A stretch of 43,363 nucleotides of DNA from Gammaproteobacteria bacterium (GCA_024639825.1 JAHEGH010000022.1:1-43363); one strand, 5' to 3'; shown: positions 8,022 through 16,061, numbered from the stretch's first letter. Numbers and translations: made by a program. The notes: generated by a model from the letters alone, not told the origin.

Positions 8022-9133
8022 CGAAGACACGACTTATCCTCGTAAGCTGCCTGCTGGCCGCTGCAGCCCTCGGAGCCTGCACCGATACGTCAAACGAAGA
8101 CCCGTCCGGGCAGAATGTTGTCAACGTCTATAACTGGGCCGACTACATCGACCCTGATGCGATCGCATTGTTCGAAGCCGAGACCGGCATCAAGGTGAAC
8201 TACGATACCTACGACTCGTCCGAGGTTCTCGACGTTAAGCTGCTCACCGGCAGCAGCGGCTACGACGTTGTCGTCCACAGCAACCGCTTCGCCACGCGTC
8301 TCACACCGATCGGCGTTTTCGAGAAACTCGACACGAGCCGGCTCGAAAACCTGGACAATCTCGATCCGGTCTTACTGGCGCGCCTTGATATCTTTGCGGC
8401 AGTCCGGGGATACCAGGTCCCTTACCACTGGGGCACGACGGGCTACGCCTGGAACGCAACGCTGGTTCGCGAACGGCTTCCCGACCATCCGATGGACAGT
8501 GCCGACGTGCTCTTTGATCCCGAGGTCGTCGCCAAACTCGCCGACTGTGGCGTCAGCCTGCTCGACAGCACATCCGACCTGTTTCCGATGACACTCGTTT
8601 ACCTTGGTCATGATCCCGCCTCGTTTGATGCCGAGAGTGTTGCCGAAATTGAAGAGACCCTGCAGTCCGTTCGACCGTATGTCCGCTACTTCAGCAACAC
8701 GAAGATGGTCTCGGACATGCCGAACAGGGAGGTTTGTGTCGCGATGAGCTGGTCCGGTGACTATGCGACGGCCAAGGCACGCGCCAGTGAGGCCGGTCTC
8801 GATATCGACCTGCGCTACACCATGCCGAAAGAGGGCTCGGGACTTTGGGTCGATGGCCTTTACATACTCGCCGACGCACCCCACCGGGACAACGCCTATC
8901 GATTTATCAATTTCCTGCAGCGGGGTGACATCGCAGCTCTGAACGCCTCGCAGACCTTCTATGCCAACGCGAATCGTGCATCGTGGAAATATCTCGATCC
9001 CGAAATCATTAACAACCCGGCGATCTACCCAAGTGATGAGGACTGGGAGCGAATCTATGCGATACCGCAGCCATCACCCAAGGAAGACCGTGTCATGACC
9101 CGAACCTACGCAAGGATCAAGAGCGGCATATGA
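8018..9133 (+). CDS. Spermidine/putrescine-type ABC transporter substrate-binding lipoprotein
   Basis: The 371-residue protein starts at GTG 8018-8020, which overlaps the preceding TGA. The N-terminus is a lipoprotein signal ('TKTRLILVSCLLAAAALGAC', modified Cys at residue 21). The mature part opens 'VVNVYNWADYIDPDAIALFEAETGIKV', the hallmark of PotD/PotF proteins. It also has 'YQVPYHWGTTGYAWN' and 'MPKEGSGLWVDGLYI', typical ligand-pocket stretches. A lipid anchor is unusual for Gram-negative PotD/PotF proteins, which are normally free in the periplasm. In this cluster the ligand may be a methylated amine or betaine rather than putrescine. Family assignment is firm, ligand is not. Confidence 0.9.
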   Translation: MTKTRLILVSCLLAAAALGACTDTSNEDPSGQNVVNVYNWADYIDPDAIALFEAETGIKVNYDTYDSSEVLDVKLLTGSSGYDVVVHSNRFATRLTPIGVFEKLDTSRLENLDNLDPVLLARLDIFAAVRGYQVPYHWGTTGYAWNATLVRERLPDHPMDSADVLFDPEVVAKLADCGVSLLDSTSDLFPMTLVYLGHDPASFDAESVAEIEETLQSVRPYVRYFSNTKMVSDMPNREVCVAMSWSGDYATAKARASEAGLDIDLRYTMPKEGSGLWVDGLYILADAPHRDNAYRFINFLQRGDIAALNASQTFYANANRASWKYLDPEIINNPAIYPSDEDWERIYAIPQPSPKEDRVMTRTYARIKSGI

Positions 9134-10221
9134 AGGACTTCATTCGCATCCGAGGCATTAGCAAGCACTTCGGCGATTTCGCGGCTGTCGATAATGTCGA
9201 CCTGACAATTGAAAAAGGAGAGCTGTTCGCGATTCTCGGTGGTTCGGGCTGCGGCAAGACGACGCTGTTACGGATGCTGGCCGGCTTCGAAACGCCGACC
9301 TCGGGCACGATTGAAATCGATGGCGTGGACGTGACCAACCAGCCGCCTTACGAACGTCACGTCAATATGATGTTCCAGTCCTACGCCGTGTTCCCGCACA
9401 TGTCTGTAGAGAAGAACATTGCCTATGGACTGCGCAAGGAAAGAACGCCCGGAAAAGAAATCGCGAAGCGGGTGGACGAAATGCTCGAACTGGTGCAGCT
9501 TGGGAATTTTCGATCGCGCAAGCCGGATCAGTTGTCTGGTGGCCAACGACAGCGCGTTGCCCTCGCTCGTGCACTCATCAAGCGGCCAAAAGTCCTGCTG
9601 CTTGACGAACCCCTCGCCGCCCTGGACAAGAAGTTACGCGAACGGACCCAGTTCGAACTCATGAACATCCAGGATGAACTGGGCGTGACTTTCGTCGTCG
9701 TCACTCATGATCAGGAAGAGGCGATGACGCTGTCGACACGAATCGCCGTAATGGATAACGGCCGCTTCCAGCAGATCGGCACGCCCAAGGAAATCTACGA
9801 ATTCCCTGCCAACCGGTTTGTCGCGGAGTTCATCGGCACGATCAACACATTTAAAGGGCGAGTAGCTGCCGTTGCTGACGAAGGCATCAAGGTCTACTCC
9901 ACCGAAGCTGGGGTAACGCTTACTGCGCTCGGCAAACAGCTGGTCGAAGAAGGACAGGAGATCGAAGTAGCCGTTCGTCCGGAAAAGATTTTCATCAGCA
10001 AGGAAAAGCCTGAAAGTGACGACGATGTCTGTATTGAAGGTGTCGTCGACGACCTGGGTTACCTGGGCAACCGGTCCCTGTACCGGATTCGACTGGAGAG
10101 CGGCAAGATCGTGCAGGTCAGCTCGCAGAATCGTCGCAGGTCGATCACGCGTTTCCTCGAGTGGGAGGACAAGGTCTGGATCTCATGGCGCGCGGGCAGC
10201 GCCGTGGTACTGCTGGACTAG
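9130..10221 (+). CDS. Spermidine/putrescine-type ABC transporter ATP-binding protein
   Basis: The protein has 363 residues. Walker A is 'GGSGCGKTT' (about 37-45). The ABC signature 'LSGGQRQRVALARAL', Walker B 'VLLLDEPLAALD' and the switch His in 'VVVTHDQEEA' are all intact. A C-terminal TOBE-like domain follows ('IEVAVRPEKIFIS', then small beta-rich sequence to the end), as in PotA/PotG. It energises import by the two permeases that follow. The ATG overlaps the TGA of the binding-protein gene (ATGA), and the next gene starts 5 bases after this stop. Sequence appears complete and functional. Confidence 0.93.
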   Translation: MKDFIRIRGISKHFGDFAAVDNVDLTIEKGELFAILGGSGCGKTTLLRMLAGFETPTSGTIEIDGVDVTNQPPYERHVNMMFQSYAVFPHMSVEKNIAYGLRKERTPGKEIAKRVDEMLELVQLGNFRSRKPDQLSGGQRQRVALARALIKRPKVLLLDEPLAALDKKLRERTQFELMNIQDELGVTFVVVTHDQEEAMTLSTRIAVMDNGRFQQIGTPKEIYEFPANRFVAEFIGTINTFKGRVAAVADEGIKVYSTEAGVTLTALGKQLVEEGQEIEVAVRPEKIFISKEKPESDDDVCIEGVVDDLGYLGNRSLYRIRLESGKIVQVSSQNRRRSITRFLEWEDKVWISWRAGSAVVLLD

Positions 10222-10225
10222 GCGC

Positions 10226-11068
10226 ATGTGGAAGAAAGCCCTCATCGCTGCGCCGTATCTGTGGTTGTTGCTGTTCTTTCTTGCACCGTTCGCGATCGTA
10301 CTGAAGATCAGTCTCGCTGAGCCCGTATTCGGCCAGCCACCCTACACGCACACCGTATCGCTTGAGAACTTCGCCTTCCTGTTCTCCGACAAGCTGTACG
10401 CTATCACCTACCTGCGATCTGTTTTCATGGCGGCCTGCGCGACCCTGCTCTGCCTCGCCCTGGGATTCCCGATGGCGTACGGCATTGCGCGCTGCGGTCG
10501 CGCCACGCGCAGCCTGCTGCTCATGCTAATCATCCTGCCGTTCTGGATCTCGTTCCTGCTTCGTGTGTACGCGTGGATGGGCCTTATGAATAACTACGGC
10601 ACGATCAATTCGCTGCTCCTTTGGGCGGGCGTAATCGATCAACCCATGCAGCTCATGTACACCGACTTTGCGGTGTTCGTCGGCCTCGTGTACTCCTACC
10701 TGCCATTCATGATTCTGCCGCTGTATGCCTCGCTTGAACGTATGGACCTCGATCTGGTGGAAGCCGCTCAGGATCTCGGCGCGTCAGGATCCCGGGCCTT
10801 CTGGGACGTGACCTGGCCGCTCGCACGCCCGGGTGTCATCGCAGGCTGTCTGCTGGTCTTTATCCCCGCCATTGGCGAGTACGTCATTCCCTATCTGCTC
10901 GGTGGGCCCGAGTCGCTGCTCATCGGCCGCGTGCTCTTCGATGAGTTCTTCGTCAACCGCGACTGGCCGCTGGCGTCGGCGGTCGCCATCGTCCTGCTGC
11001 TTTTGCTCGTGGTTCCCATTGTGCTGCTGCAACGCTACCAGTCCCGCGACCAGGAGAATACGGCATGA
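10226..11068 (+). CDS. ABC transporter permease, PotB/PotH type
   Basis: The 280-residue inner-membrane protein starts 'MWKKALIAAPYLWLLLFFLAP', the typical first membrane helix of PotB/PotH. About six hydrophobic segments are visible. The EAA loop that docks on the ATPase is 'EAAQDLGASGSRAFWDVTWPLARPG'. The open frame extends 70 codons upstream in antisense-like sequence, but the ATG at 10226, right after the ATPase stop, matches the family start. Its TGA overlaps the ATG of the second permease. It forms the membrane channel with that partner. Confidence 0.92.
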   Translation: MWKKALIAAPYLWLLLFFLAPFAIVLKISLAEPVFGQPPYTHTVSLENFAFLFSDKLYAITYLRSVFMAACATLLCLALGFPMAYGIARCGRATRSLLLMLIILPFWISFLLRVYAWMGLMNNYGTINSLLLWAGVIDQPMQLMYTDFAVFVGLVYSYLPFMILPLYASLERMDLDLVEAAQDLGASGSRAFWDVTWPLARPGVIAGCLLVFIPAIGEYVIPYLLGGPESLLIGRVLFDEFFVNRDWPLASAVAIVLLLLLVVPIVLLQRYQSRDQENTA

Positions 11069-11859
11069 ATCGGCAGTCCCGCTTCATTGTGTCCGTGCTC
11101 GCCTTTGGCTATGCATTTCTCTATATCCCGCTCGTGCTGGTCATCGTGTACTCCTTCAATGACTCGCGCATCGCCACGGTCTGGGGAGGGTTTTCGACCC
11201 GCTGGTACGGCGAGCTTTTGCGCAACGAGCAGATTCTCGATGCGGCTTTCCTTAGCCTTCGGATCGCGCTCACCTCCGCGACAATCGCAACGATATTCGG
11301 GACGATGGCAGGAATCGCGCTCGCGCGTTTTCGCCGCTTCAGAGGACGCACGCTGTTCTCGGGAATGATCGTATCGCCGATGGTCATGCCCGAGGTGATT
11401 ACAGGCCTGTCGCTGCTATTGCTGTTCGTCACGCTTCAACAACTCACCGGATGGCCGGCACAGCGAGGCTTCGGGACGATCACTATCGCCCATACAACCT
11501 TCGCGATGGCCTACGTCGCCATCATCGTTCAATCTCGCCTGATGTCGATGGACGAGTCACTGGAAGAGGCCGCGATGGATCTCGGCGGCCATCCGCTGCG
11601 TGTGATGTTCGATATCACACTGCCACTTATCGCGCCGGCCATGGTCGCCGGGTGGCTGCTTGCCTTCACGCTGTCGCTGGATGACCTGGTGATAGCCAGC
11701 TTCGTGTCCGGCCCCGGCAGCAATACCCTGCCCATGTACATCTTCTCGAAGGTGAAGCTGGGCGTATCGCCCGACATCAACGCCCTGGCGACGTTGATCA
11801 TTCTGCTTGTCAGCAGTGGTGTCCTGTTGTCCTGGCTGGTCGCCCGCCGCAGGACCTAG
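11065..11859 (+). CDS. ABC transporter permease, PotC/PotI type
   Basis: The 264-residue inner-membrane protein has an N-terminal helix ('FIVSVLAFGYAFLYIPLVLVIVYSFNDSR') typical of PotC/PotI. The EAA loop is 'EEAAMDLGGHPLRVMFDITLPLIAPA'. Near the C-terminus is 'LSLDDLVIASFVSGPGSNTLPMYIFS', strongly conserved in this subfamily. It is the last gene of the plus-strand transport operon. Its TAG overlaps by four bases (CTAG) the stop of the convergent Rieske gene, so there is no room for a private terminator between them. Confidence 0.93.
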   Translation: MNRQSRFIVSVLAFGYAFLYIPLVLVIVYSFNDSRIATVWGGFSTRWYGELLRNEQILDAAFLSLRIALTSATIATIFGTMAGIALARFRRFRGRTLFSGMIVSPMVMPEVITGLSLLLLFVTLQQLTGWPAQRGFGTITIAHTTFAMAYVAIIVQSRLMSMDESLEEAAMDLGGHPLRVMFDITLPLIAPAMVAGWLLAFTLSLDDLVIASFVSGPGSNTLPMYIFSKVKLGVSPDINALATLIILLVSSGVLLSWLVARRRT

Positions 11860-13049
11860 GCCCGTAATTCCCGCAGAATCCACTCGATATAGGAACGCTC
11901 TTCTTTTTCCATTTTGGAGAAAGGGCCCGGCTCGTAGTACTTCGAGTGCACGCCTTTGGAATTGTTGACGATGATTTCCTTGTCCGAAATGGTTGTGATG
12001 TCCCACAGCCAGGTCAATTCGTCGACATCGTAGTCTTTTCCTTCGACGGCATCGCCCCGCACCATCCAGTAGATCTCACATCGCGAGTTGGTATGGTCGA
12101 TCGGCGTAAAGACATAAGCAACGATATGATCGCTGTACGCGAGCATGAATGAGAATGGTCCGAAGTTGAAATCGGAACCTCCATGGTCGTAATCCGTGAA
12201 CTCACCAAGCAGCGGCGCAACCGGACTGCCGTCCTTGCTGCCCGTTTTGTATTTCTCAAACAGCGCAGTCCGGCTGTACGCATAGCCCATCTCACCCGGA
12301 GGTGCGGCTGCGTCGGTGAAATTGATATTGATGTCGCGCACACCGCAGGCTTCCATTCGCTCTTTCATAGGCTCCTGAACCCTGGCCCTCCGATCCTGGC
12401 CCAGCATCAGTGTGTGCATTCGAGCGTACTCCGGGTGTGCGGTCGCGCAGTGGTAGCACTCCTGGTAGTTTTCGATCGACAGCTTCCAGTTCGCGGGAAT
12501 ATCGTATGTCTTTTGCGCGGCAACTTTGAGGTTCTCGAAATCAAACATCGCCATCGGCTCGGCGAGGTCACGCCTGCAGCTTTCAAGCGACAGGGGGTTA
12601 TCGGTAAAACACACGAACACGAGCCCATGTACAACTTCGACCGATACGCGTTTGAGTGAGCGGGATCCCCTGTCGAAATCATCCGGCATATCCCGCGCCG
12701 CAATAAGTTTGCCGTCGAGATCGTACATCCAGCCATGATAAGGGCAGGAAAACTTGTCGGTATTACCGTTATCTTCGAGACAAACAAGGGAGCCGCGGTG
12801 ACGACAGACGTTGGCAAAGCCGTTCAGTTCACCATCCTGGCCGCGCACGATAATTGCTGACTCGCCAGCGACGTTCAGAACGCGAAAATCGCCGGGCTCG
12901 GCAAACTGCGAGACATGGCCGGCAAGAATCCAGTGCTGATAGATAATTCGTTCGAGCTCCAGCTCGTAGATTGCCGGATCGGCATAAAACCGTTGATCCA
13001 GCGAGTAGCCGGGCTGCTGATCTGCGATAAGTTGTTCGATCGAACGCAT
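11856..13049 (-). CDS. Rieske non-heme iron oxygenase alpha subunit (quaternary-amine type)
   Basis: The 397-residue protein starts at ATG 13047-13049 with GTGGAA upstream. The Rieske cluster ligands are C82-x-H84 and C102-x2-H105 ('CRHRGS' and 'CPYHGW'). The mononuclear iron site shows 'NYQECYHCATAHPEY' (H200 and H205). The residue bridging the two centres is Glu (E197) where ring-hydroxylating enzymes have Asp. Glu is the pattern I know from choline monooxygenase, carnitine oxygenase CntA and glycine-betaine demethylase GbcA. It therefore probably oxidises a C-N bond of a quaternary ammonium compound. No ferredoxin-reductase partner gene lies nearby, so electrons must come from elsewhere. 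Ring hydroxylation is the less likely alternative. Confidence 0.88.
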   Translation of the reverse strand: MRSIEQLIADQQPGYSLDQRFYADPAIYELELERIIYQHWILAGHVSQFAEPGDFRVLNVAGESAIIVRGQDGELNGFANVCRHRGSLVCLEDNGNTDKFSCPYHGWMYDLDGKLIAARDMPDDFDRGSRSLKRVSVEVVHGLVFVCFTDNPLSLESCRRDLAEPMAMFDFENLKVAAQKTYDIPANWKLSIENYQECYHCATAHPEYARMHTLMLGQDRRARVQEPMKERMEACGVRDININFTDAAAPPGEMGYAYSRTALFEKYKTGSKDGSPVAPLLGEFTDYDHGGSDFNFGPFSFMLAYSDHIVAYVFTPIDHTNSRCEIYWMVRGDAVEGKDYDVDELTWLWDITTISDKEIIVNNSKGVHSKYYEPGPFSKMEKEERSYIEWILRELRA

Positions 13050-13172
13050 AGCTAATTCCACACTATGAAACAAGAGGTTAGACGTATTGCTACGATAGCA
13101 CAGGACATTTTTGTTCGGACATATGGCGTGTTCCGAAAGCTGTTACGCAGGGCGGGATTTTGAGCATAAATA
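13050..13172. other. Intergenic region between Rieske gene and signalling cluster
   Basis: These 123 bases must hold the promoters of the Rieske gene (minus) and of the signalling cluster (plus). An inverted repeat TTCGGA-N12-TCCGAA is visible at 13114-13137 and could bind a dimeric regulator or form a weak hairpin. I see no copy of the TGAATGA-type palindrome found at 6185, so the Rieske gene is not obviously under the same repressor. No convincing -35/-10 pair can be assigned by eye. Confidence 0.35.
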
Positions 13173-13307
13173 ATGAGCGATCGGCACTACAACATCGAGT
13201 TTGGCAGCACGGGAGCCTGCTCCCTGTGCGGACCAACGACGTTCAAGGGGTTTCACAGCAAAGATGGGGTGACAATCGAGTCAGAATCCTGCCTGCCACC
13301 CGACTGA
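13173..13307 (+). CDS. Small Cys-containing ORF, 44 residues, unknown
   Basis: An ATG-to-TGA frame encodes 44 residues beginning 'MSDRHYNIEFGSTGACSLCG' and ending 'ESESCLPPD'. A CxxC pair and a third Cys could bind metal or be redox active. The ribosome-binding site is weak (only GAG about 9 bases upstream). It lies 43 bases before the cyclase-like gene on the same strand and could be the first gene of the signalling operon. I do not recognise the sequence. It may also be a chance frame or the remnant of a longer gene. Confidence 0.35.
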   Translation: MSDRHYNIEFGSTGACSLCGPTTFKGFHSKDGVTIESESCLPPD

Positions 13308-13350
13308 ATGCGCGATATACTCCCTAAGCAGCCAATACATACAAGAAGAA

Positions 13351-14016
13351 ATGGGGATCAAGATGGCGGAAAACGCCTTTCACCAGCCCCTTACGGGGCA
13401 TGCCGAATTCGACAGACTGATCGCGGAGTTCGCAGACGAACCCGATGCCGATCGCGCTGAGAGCATTCGCTGCGGTATCTGGGACAAGTTTGGCGTCGAA
13501 GGCGCCGTATTCATTTCGGATATGGCTAGCTTTTCGAGTACGTCGCGAAAGCTCGGCGTGTGTCACTTTCTGAAGATGATCCACCGCGCCCGGCAAATTA
13601 TCGTGCCTGTAATCGAAGCAAACAACGGAATCATGCTGAAGTGCGATGCCGACAATTGCTACGCGTTTTTCGAGAGTCCCGACGATGCCATCAAGGCCAG
13701 TTTCGACGTGAACGCGACCCTGTTTCATGCCAATGAGGAATTCGGTATGGGCGAACAGATCTACCTGTCTGTTGGAATCGACTATGGGCGGGTGCTCCTG
13801 GTCGGCGACGTGGAGTTTTTCGGCGACCCGGTAAACACGGCCTCCAAACTGGGTGAAGACCTGGCGGTTCGTGAGGAGGTGCTCGTGACGCATCGTGCCA
13901 TTGAGCATTCCAAATTTGTGATTCCGGAACGTGCAGAGCGGATGGTCGCGCGTATCTCGGAGATCAAGATAAAGTATGTGCGACTGCCTATGACAGAAGT
14001 TATTGGAGACCGCTAG
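13351..14016 (+). CDS. Class III adenylate/guanylate cyclase-domain protein, possibly degenerate
   Basis: The soluble 221-residue protein is essentially one class III cyclase domain. Metal-binding Asp residues are D57 ('FISDMASFS') and D101 ('KCDADNCYAFF'). K97 and D159 ('FFGDPVN') match adenine-selecting positions. N162 of the 'VNTASKL' motif is kept, but the position four residues later, normally the transition-state Arg, is Lys (K166). Activity may therefore be low or absent, and the domain could act as a nucleotide sensor. No membrane segment or other domain is present. It is immediately followed by the GAF-SpoIIE phosphatase, so it probably feeds into or reads the partner switch. An alternative ATG at 13363 is possible. 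Confidence 0.8.
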   Translation: MGIKMAENAFHQPLTGHAEFDRLIAEFADEPDADRAESIRCGIWDKFGVEGAVFISDMASFSSTSRKLGVCHFLKMIHRARQIIVPVIEANNGIMLKCDADNCYAFFESPDDAIKASFDVNATLFHANEEFGMGEQIYLSVGIDYGRVLLVGDVEFFGDPVNTASKLGEDLAVREEVLVTHRAIEHSKFVIPERAERMVARISEIKIKYVRLPMTEVIGDR

Positions 14017-14020
14017 CATC

Positions 14021-15277
14021 GTGGGAAAAGACTCGGATGACACGCTGGCACTGCGCCAGATACTCGAGGTCACTCGTAAACTCGCCGCGCCCTTCGATCT
14101 GGACACAATGCTTGCCGAGGTCGTTGATGCATCGCGCGAGGTGCTTAATGCCGATCGCGGCACGGTGTTTCTCTATGATGACGCGGCCGACGAACTTGTC
14201 GTGCGCGTCGGTACCGGTCTGGACCACATACGCATTCCGGCGAACAAGGGCATCGTCGGGGAGTCCGCGCAGACCCGTAAACTGATCAATGTCCCCGACT
14301 GTTACGCCGACGATCGCTTCAATCGTGCGATCGACCGGCAGACTGGTTATCGTTCTCGCTGCATGTTGACCATCCCGCTGGTCGGGTATGAAGACTCACT
14401 GGTCGGCGTCCTGCAGATACTCAACAAGAATGAAGGCGTGTTTGACGAAAAAGACGAGTTCGTCGGACAGGCGCTTGCTGCGCAGGCTGCGGTAGTGCTG
14501 CACCGCGCAAAGATTACGGAGCAGATGATCGCATCGGAGCGTCTGGACCGGGAGATATCGGTAGCACGCGACGTTCAGATGGGCACCCTGCCGAAGAACA
14601 TGCCCATGATCGATGGTTATGATTTCGGAGGAGCTTTCGCACCAACCGATCAGACCGGCGGCGACCTCTACGACTTCGTTCCGCTCGACGACAAACGCCT
14701 GTTCCTGCTTATGGGCGATGCCACCGGCCATGGCATTGGTCCCGCACTCAGTGCGACCCAGGTGCGTGCCATGCTGCGCGTTGCAATTCGCCTGGAGTCC
14801 AGTCTTGACGACGCCTTCGTGCACATCAACGACCAGCTCTGCGAAGACCTGCCCGATGACCGCTTCGTCACCGGCTTCTTCGGCCTGTTGGATGCTGAGA
14901 CCCACACGGTCCGTTTCCACTCCGGCGGCCAGGGTCCGATCATGCATTACCAGGCTGAAATGGGTGAGTTCGAGTGGCATCCGGCAACGACGTTTCCGCT
15001 CGGTTACATCCCCCAGACGGACTTGCAGCCCCCGGTTGTGTCCGTGCTCGAGCCCGGCGATGTCCTCGGCCTGATTTCCGATGGCATCTACGAATATGAA
15101 AATGAACACGGGGCACAGTTCGGCCGCCAGGGTGTGATCCGGGTACTGGATGAAAACCCCGATGCGAGCGCCCAGGAACTCGTTGACAAGATCATGGCGG
15201 CTGCCCGCGAGCACGGCGGCACGGCGCCTCAGGCCGACGACATCACCATCGTCCTCGCCCGCCGGCTACCTGAGTAA
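14021..15277 (+). CDS. GAF domain-SpoIIE (PP2C) serine phosphatase
   Basis: The protein has 418 residues from GTG 14021, with GGAG about 12 bases upstream; a TTG at 14003 inside the previous gene is an alternative start. An N-terminal GAF domain (about 15-165, 'VVDASREVLNADRGTVFLYDDAADELVVRVG') is followed by a short helical linker. A SpoIIE-type PP2C domain (about 185-415) comes next. Metal motifs 'GGDLYDFVPLDD', 'MGDATGHGIGPAL', 'LISDGIYEYENEHG' and 'QADDITIVLARR' are intact. By family precedent it dephosphorylates a STAS-domain antagonist, here the product at 15719. The GAF domain is the likely input sensor. It sits in the same operon as the kinase and antagonist. Confidence 0.92.
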   Translation: MGKDSDDTLALRQILEVTRKLAAPFDLDTMLAEVVDASREVLNADRGTVFLYDDAADELVVRVGTGLDHIRIPANKGIVGESAQTRKLINVPDCYADDRFNRAIDRQTGYRSRCMLTIPLVGYEDSLVGVLQILNKNEGVFDEKDEFVGQALAAQAAVVLHRAKITEQMIASERLDREISVARDVQMGTLPKNMPMIDGYDFGGAFAPTDQTGGDLYDFVPLDDKRLFLLMGDATGHGIGPALSATQVRAMLRVAIRLESSLDDAFVHINDQLCEDLPDDRFVTGFFGLLDAETHTVRFHSGGQGPIMHYQAEMGEFEWHPATTFPLGYIPQTDLQPPVVSVLEPGDVLGLISDGIYEYENEHGAQFGRQGVIRVLDENPDASAQELVDKIMAAAREHGGTAPQADDITIVLARRLPE

Positions 15278-15285
15278 ACTCGGCC

Positions 15286-15732
15286 ATGCGACGCGACTTC
15301 CCCAGGAACCTCGACTCGCTGTCACCACTGTACGAGTTCGCCGAGAAGCTTTTCGAAACCAACGATATCTCACCGGGCGTGCGCTTCCCGGTCCATCTCG
15401 CAATGGAAGAGCTGTTCGTCAATATGGTCAAGTACAACCCCAACGTAACGACCGACATCACCGTGGAGGTGACAGTCACCTTTTTGGGAGAAGCCACTAA
15501 CGACGCCACCTCCAGCAAGGAGGTGACTGTCACTTTGGTCGATGATGGCGGCGTCGAGTTTGACGTAACGGCGAAGCGCCAGGTGAACATCGACGCCCCC
15601 CTGGAGGAGCGCACACCCGGCGGTCTGGGCATTCACCTCATCCAGAATCTGGCGGACAGGCTCGAATACACCTACAAAGATGGCCGTGGCGAGGTAATAT
15701 TTACCAAGGGTTCAGGGAATGAAGATGTTTGA
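15286..15732 (+). CDS. RsbW-like ATP-binding anti-sigma/serine kinase
   Basis: The 148-residue protein has the GHKL fold of RsbW/SpoIIAB. The N-box is 'AMEELFVNMVKY', the G1 box 'LVDDGGVEFD' and the G2 box 'GGLGIHLIQNLAD'. Members phosphorylate a STAS antagonist and sequester a sigma factor or other target. Between N-box and G1 there are two similar strands ('VEVTVTFLG' and 'KEVTVTLVD') separated by a Thr/Ser/Asn-rich loop. At DNA level this corresponds to a repeat of GGAGGTGAC-N-GTCAC 54 bases apart, so the loop looks like a local duplication. It begins 8 bases after the phosphatase stop, and the STAS gene overlaps its end by 14 bases. Confidence 0.88.
   Translation: MRRDFPRNLDSLSPLYEFAEKLFETNDISPGVRFPVHLAMEELFVNMVKYNPNVTTDITVEVTVTFLGEATNDATSSKEVTVTLVDDGGVEFDVTAKRQVNIDAPLEERTPGGLGIHLIQNLADRLEYTYKDGRGEVIFTKGSGNEDV
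15465..15536 (+). repeat. Imperfect direct repeat with nested palindromes inside the RsbW-like gene
   Basis: GGAGGTGACAGTCACCTT (15465-15482) recurs as GGAGGTGACTGTCACTTT (15519-15536), exactly 54 bases (18 codons) apart. The first copy contains the palindrome GGTGACAGTCACC. A CACCTCC (15507-15513) pairs perfectly over a 5-base loop with GGAGGTG (15519-15525). It could be a small in-frame duplication or an RNA structure that lowers translation of this gene. Confidence 0.7.
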
Positions 15733-16018
15733 GATCGAATACGGAGATGACGGCGAGGTATTGTGCCGTGGGCGGCTGGATGCCGCGCAATGCGAAAAAG
15801 CACAGGGGTTCATGGATGGACTGGAGGGCGCCAATACGCTGGATTTTGCCGACCTTGAATACATCTCCAGCGCCGGTCTCGGCATACTGCTGAAGACACA
15901 GAAACGCCTTGTGGGGAGTAGCTCAGGGCTAAAAATAATAAATGTAAACAACCACATACGCGACGTCTTCCGATATTCCGGGTTTCACACCATATTCGAC
16001 ATAGAAGCAAAAGAATAA
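15719..16018 (+). CDS. STAS-domain anti-sigma factor antagonist
   Basis: The 99-residue single-domain STAS protein has the conserved 'LEYISSAGLGILLKTQKRL' loop, whose Ser is the phosphorylation site in SpoIIAA/RsbV. Unphosphorylated antagonist binds the RsbW-like kinase and frees its target; the SpoIIE phosphatase resets it. The start is ATG 15719 (AAGGG 8 bases upstream) or ATG 15725. It overlaps the kinase gene by 14 bases and ends 45 bases before the sigma-factor gene. The released target is not known in this system. The neighbouring sigma factor is a candidate, although ECF sigma factors are normally held by their own anti-sigma factor. Confidence 0.9.
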   Translation: MKMFEIEYGDDGEVLCRGRLDAAQCEKAQGFMDGLEGANTLDFADLEYISSAGLGILLKTQKRLVGSSSGLKIINVNNHIRDVFRYSGFHTIFDIEAKE

Positions 16019-16034
16019 GTCGAAGCAACTATTC

Positions 16035-16061
16035 ACCAACCTTTTGCCGAGTCAGTTGTAC
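16035..16061 (+). promoter_or_regulatory. Putative ECF-sigma promoter before the sigma gene
   Basis: ACCAACCTTTTGCCGA is followed by 7 bases and GTAC. The same pattern with the same spacing occurs at 17402-17428 before the repeat-protein gene. An AAC plus T-run at -35 is typical of ECF sigma promoters. The GTAC ends only 2 bases before the ATG at 16064, so the transcript would be leaderless or nearly so. That short distance is the main weakness of the call. Confidence 0.55.
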
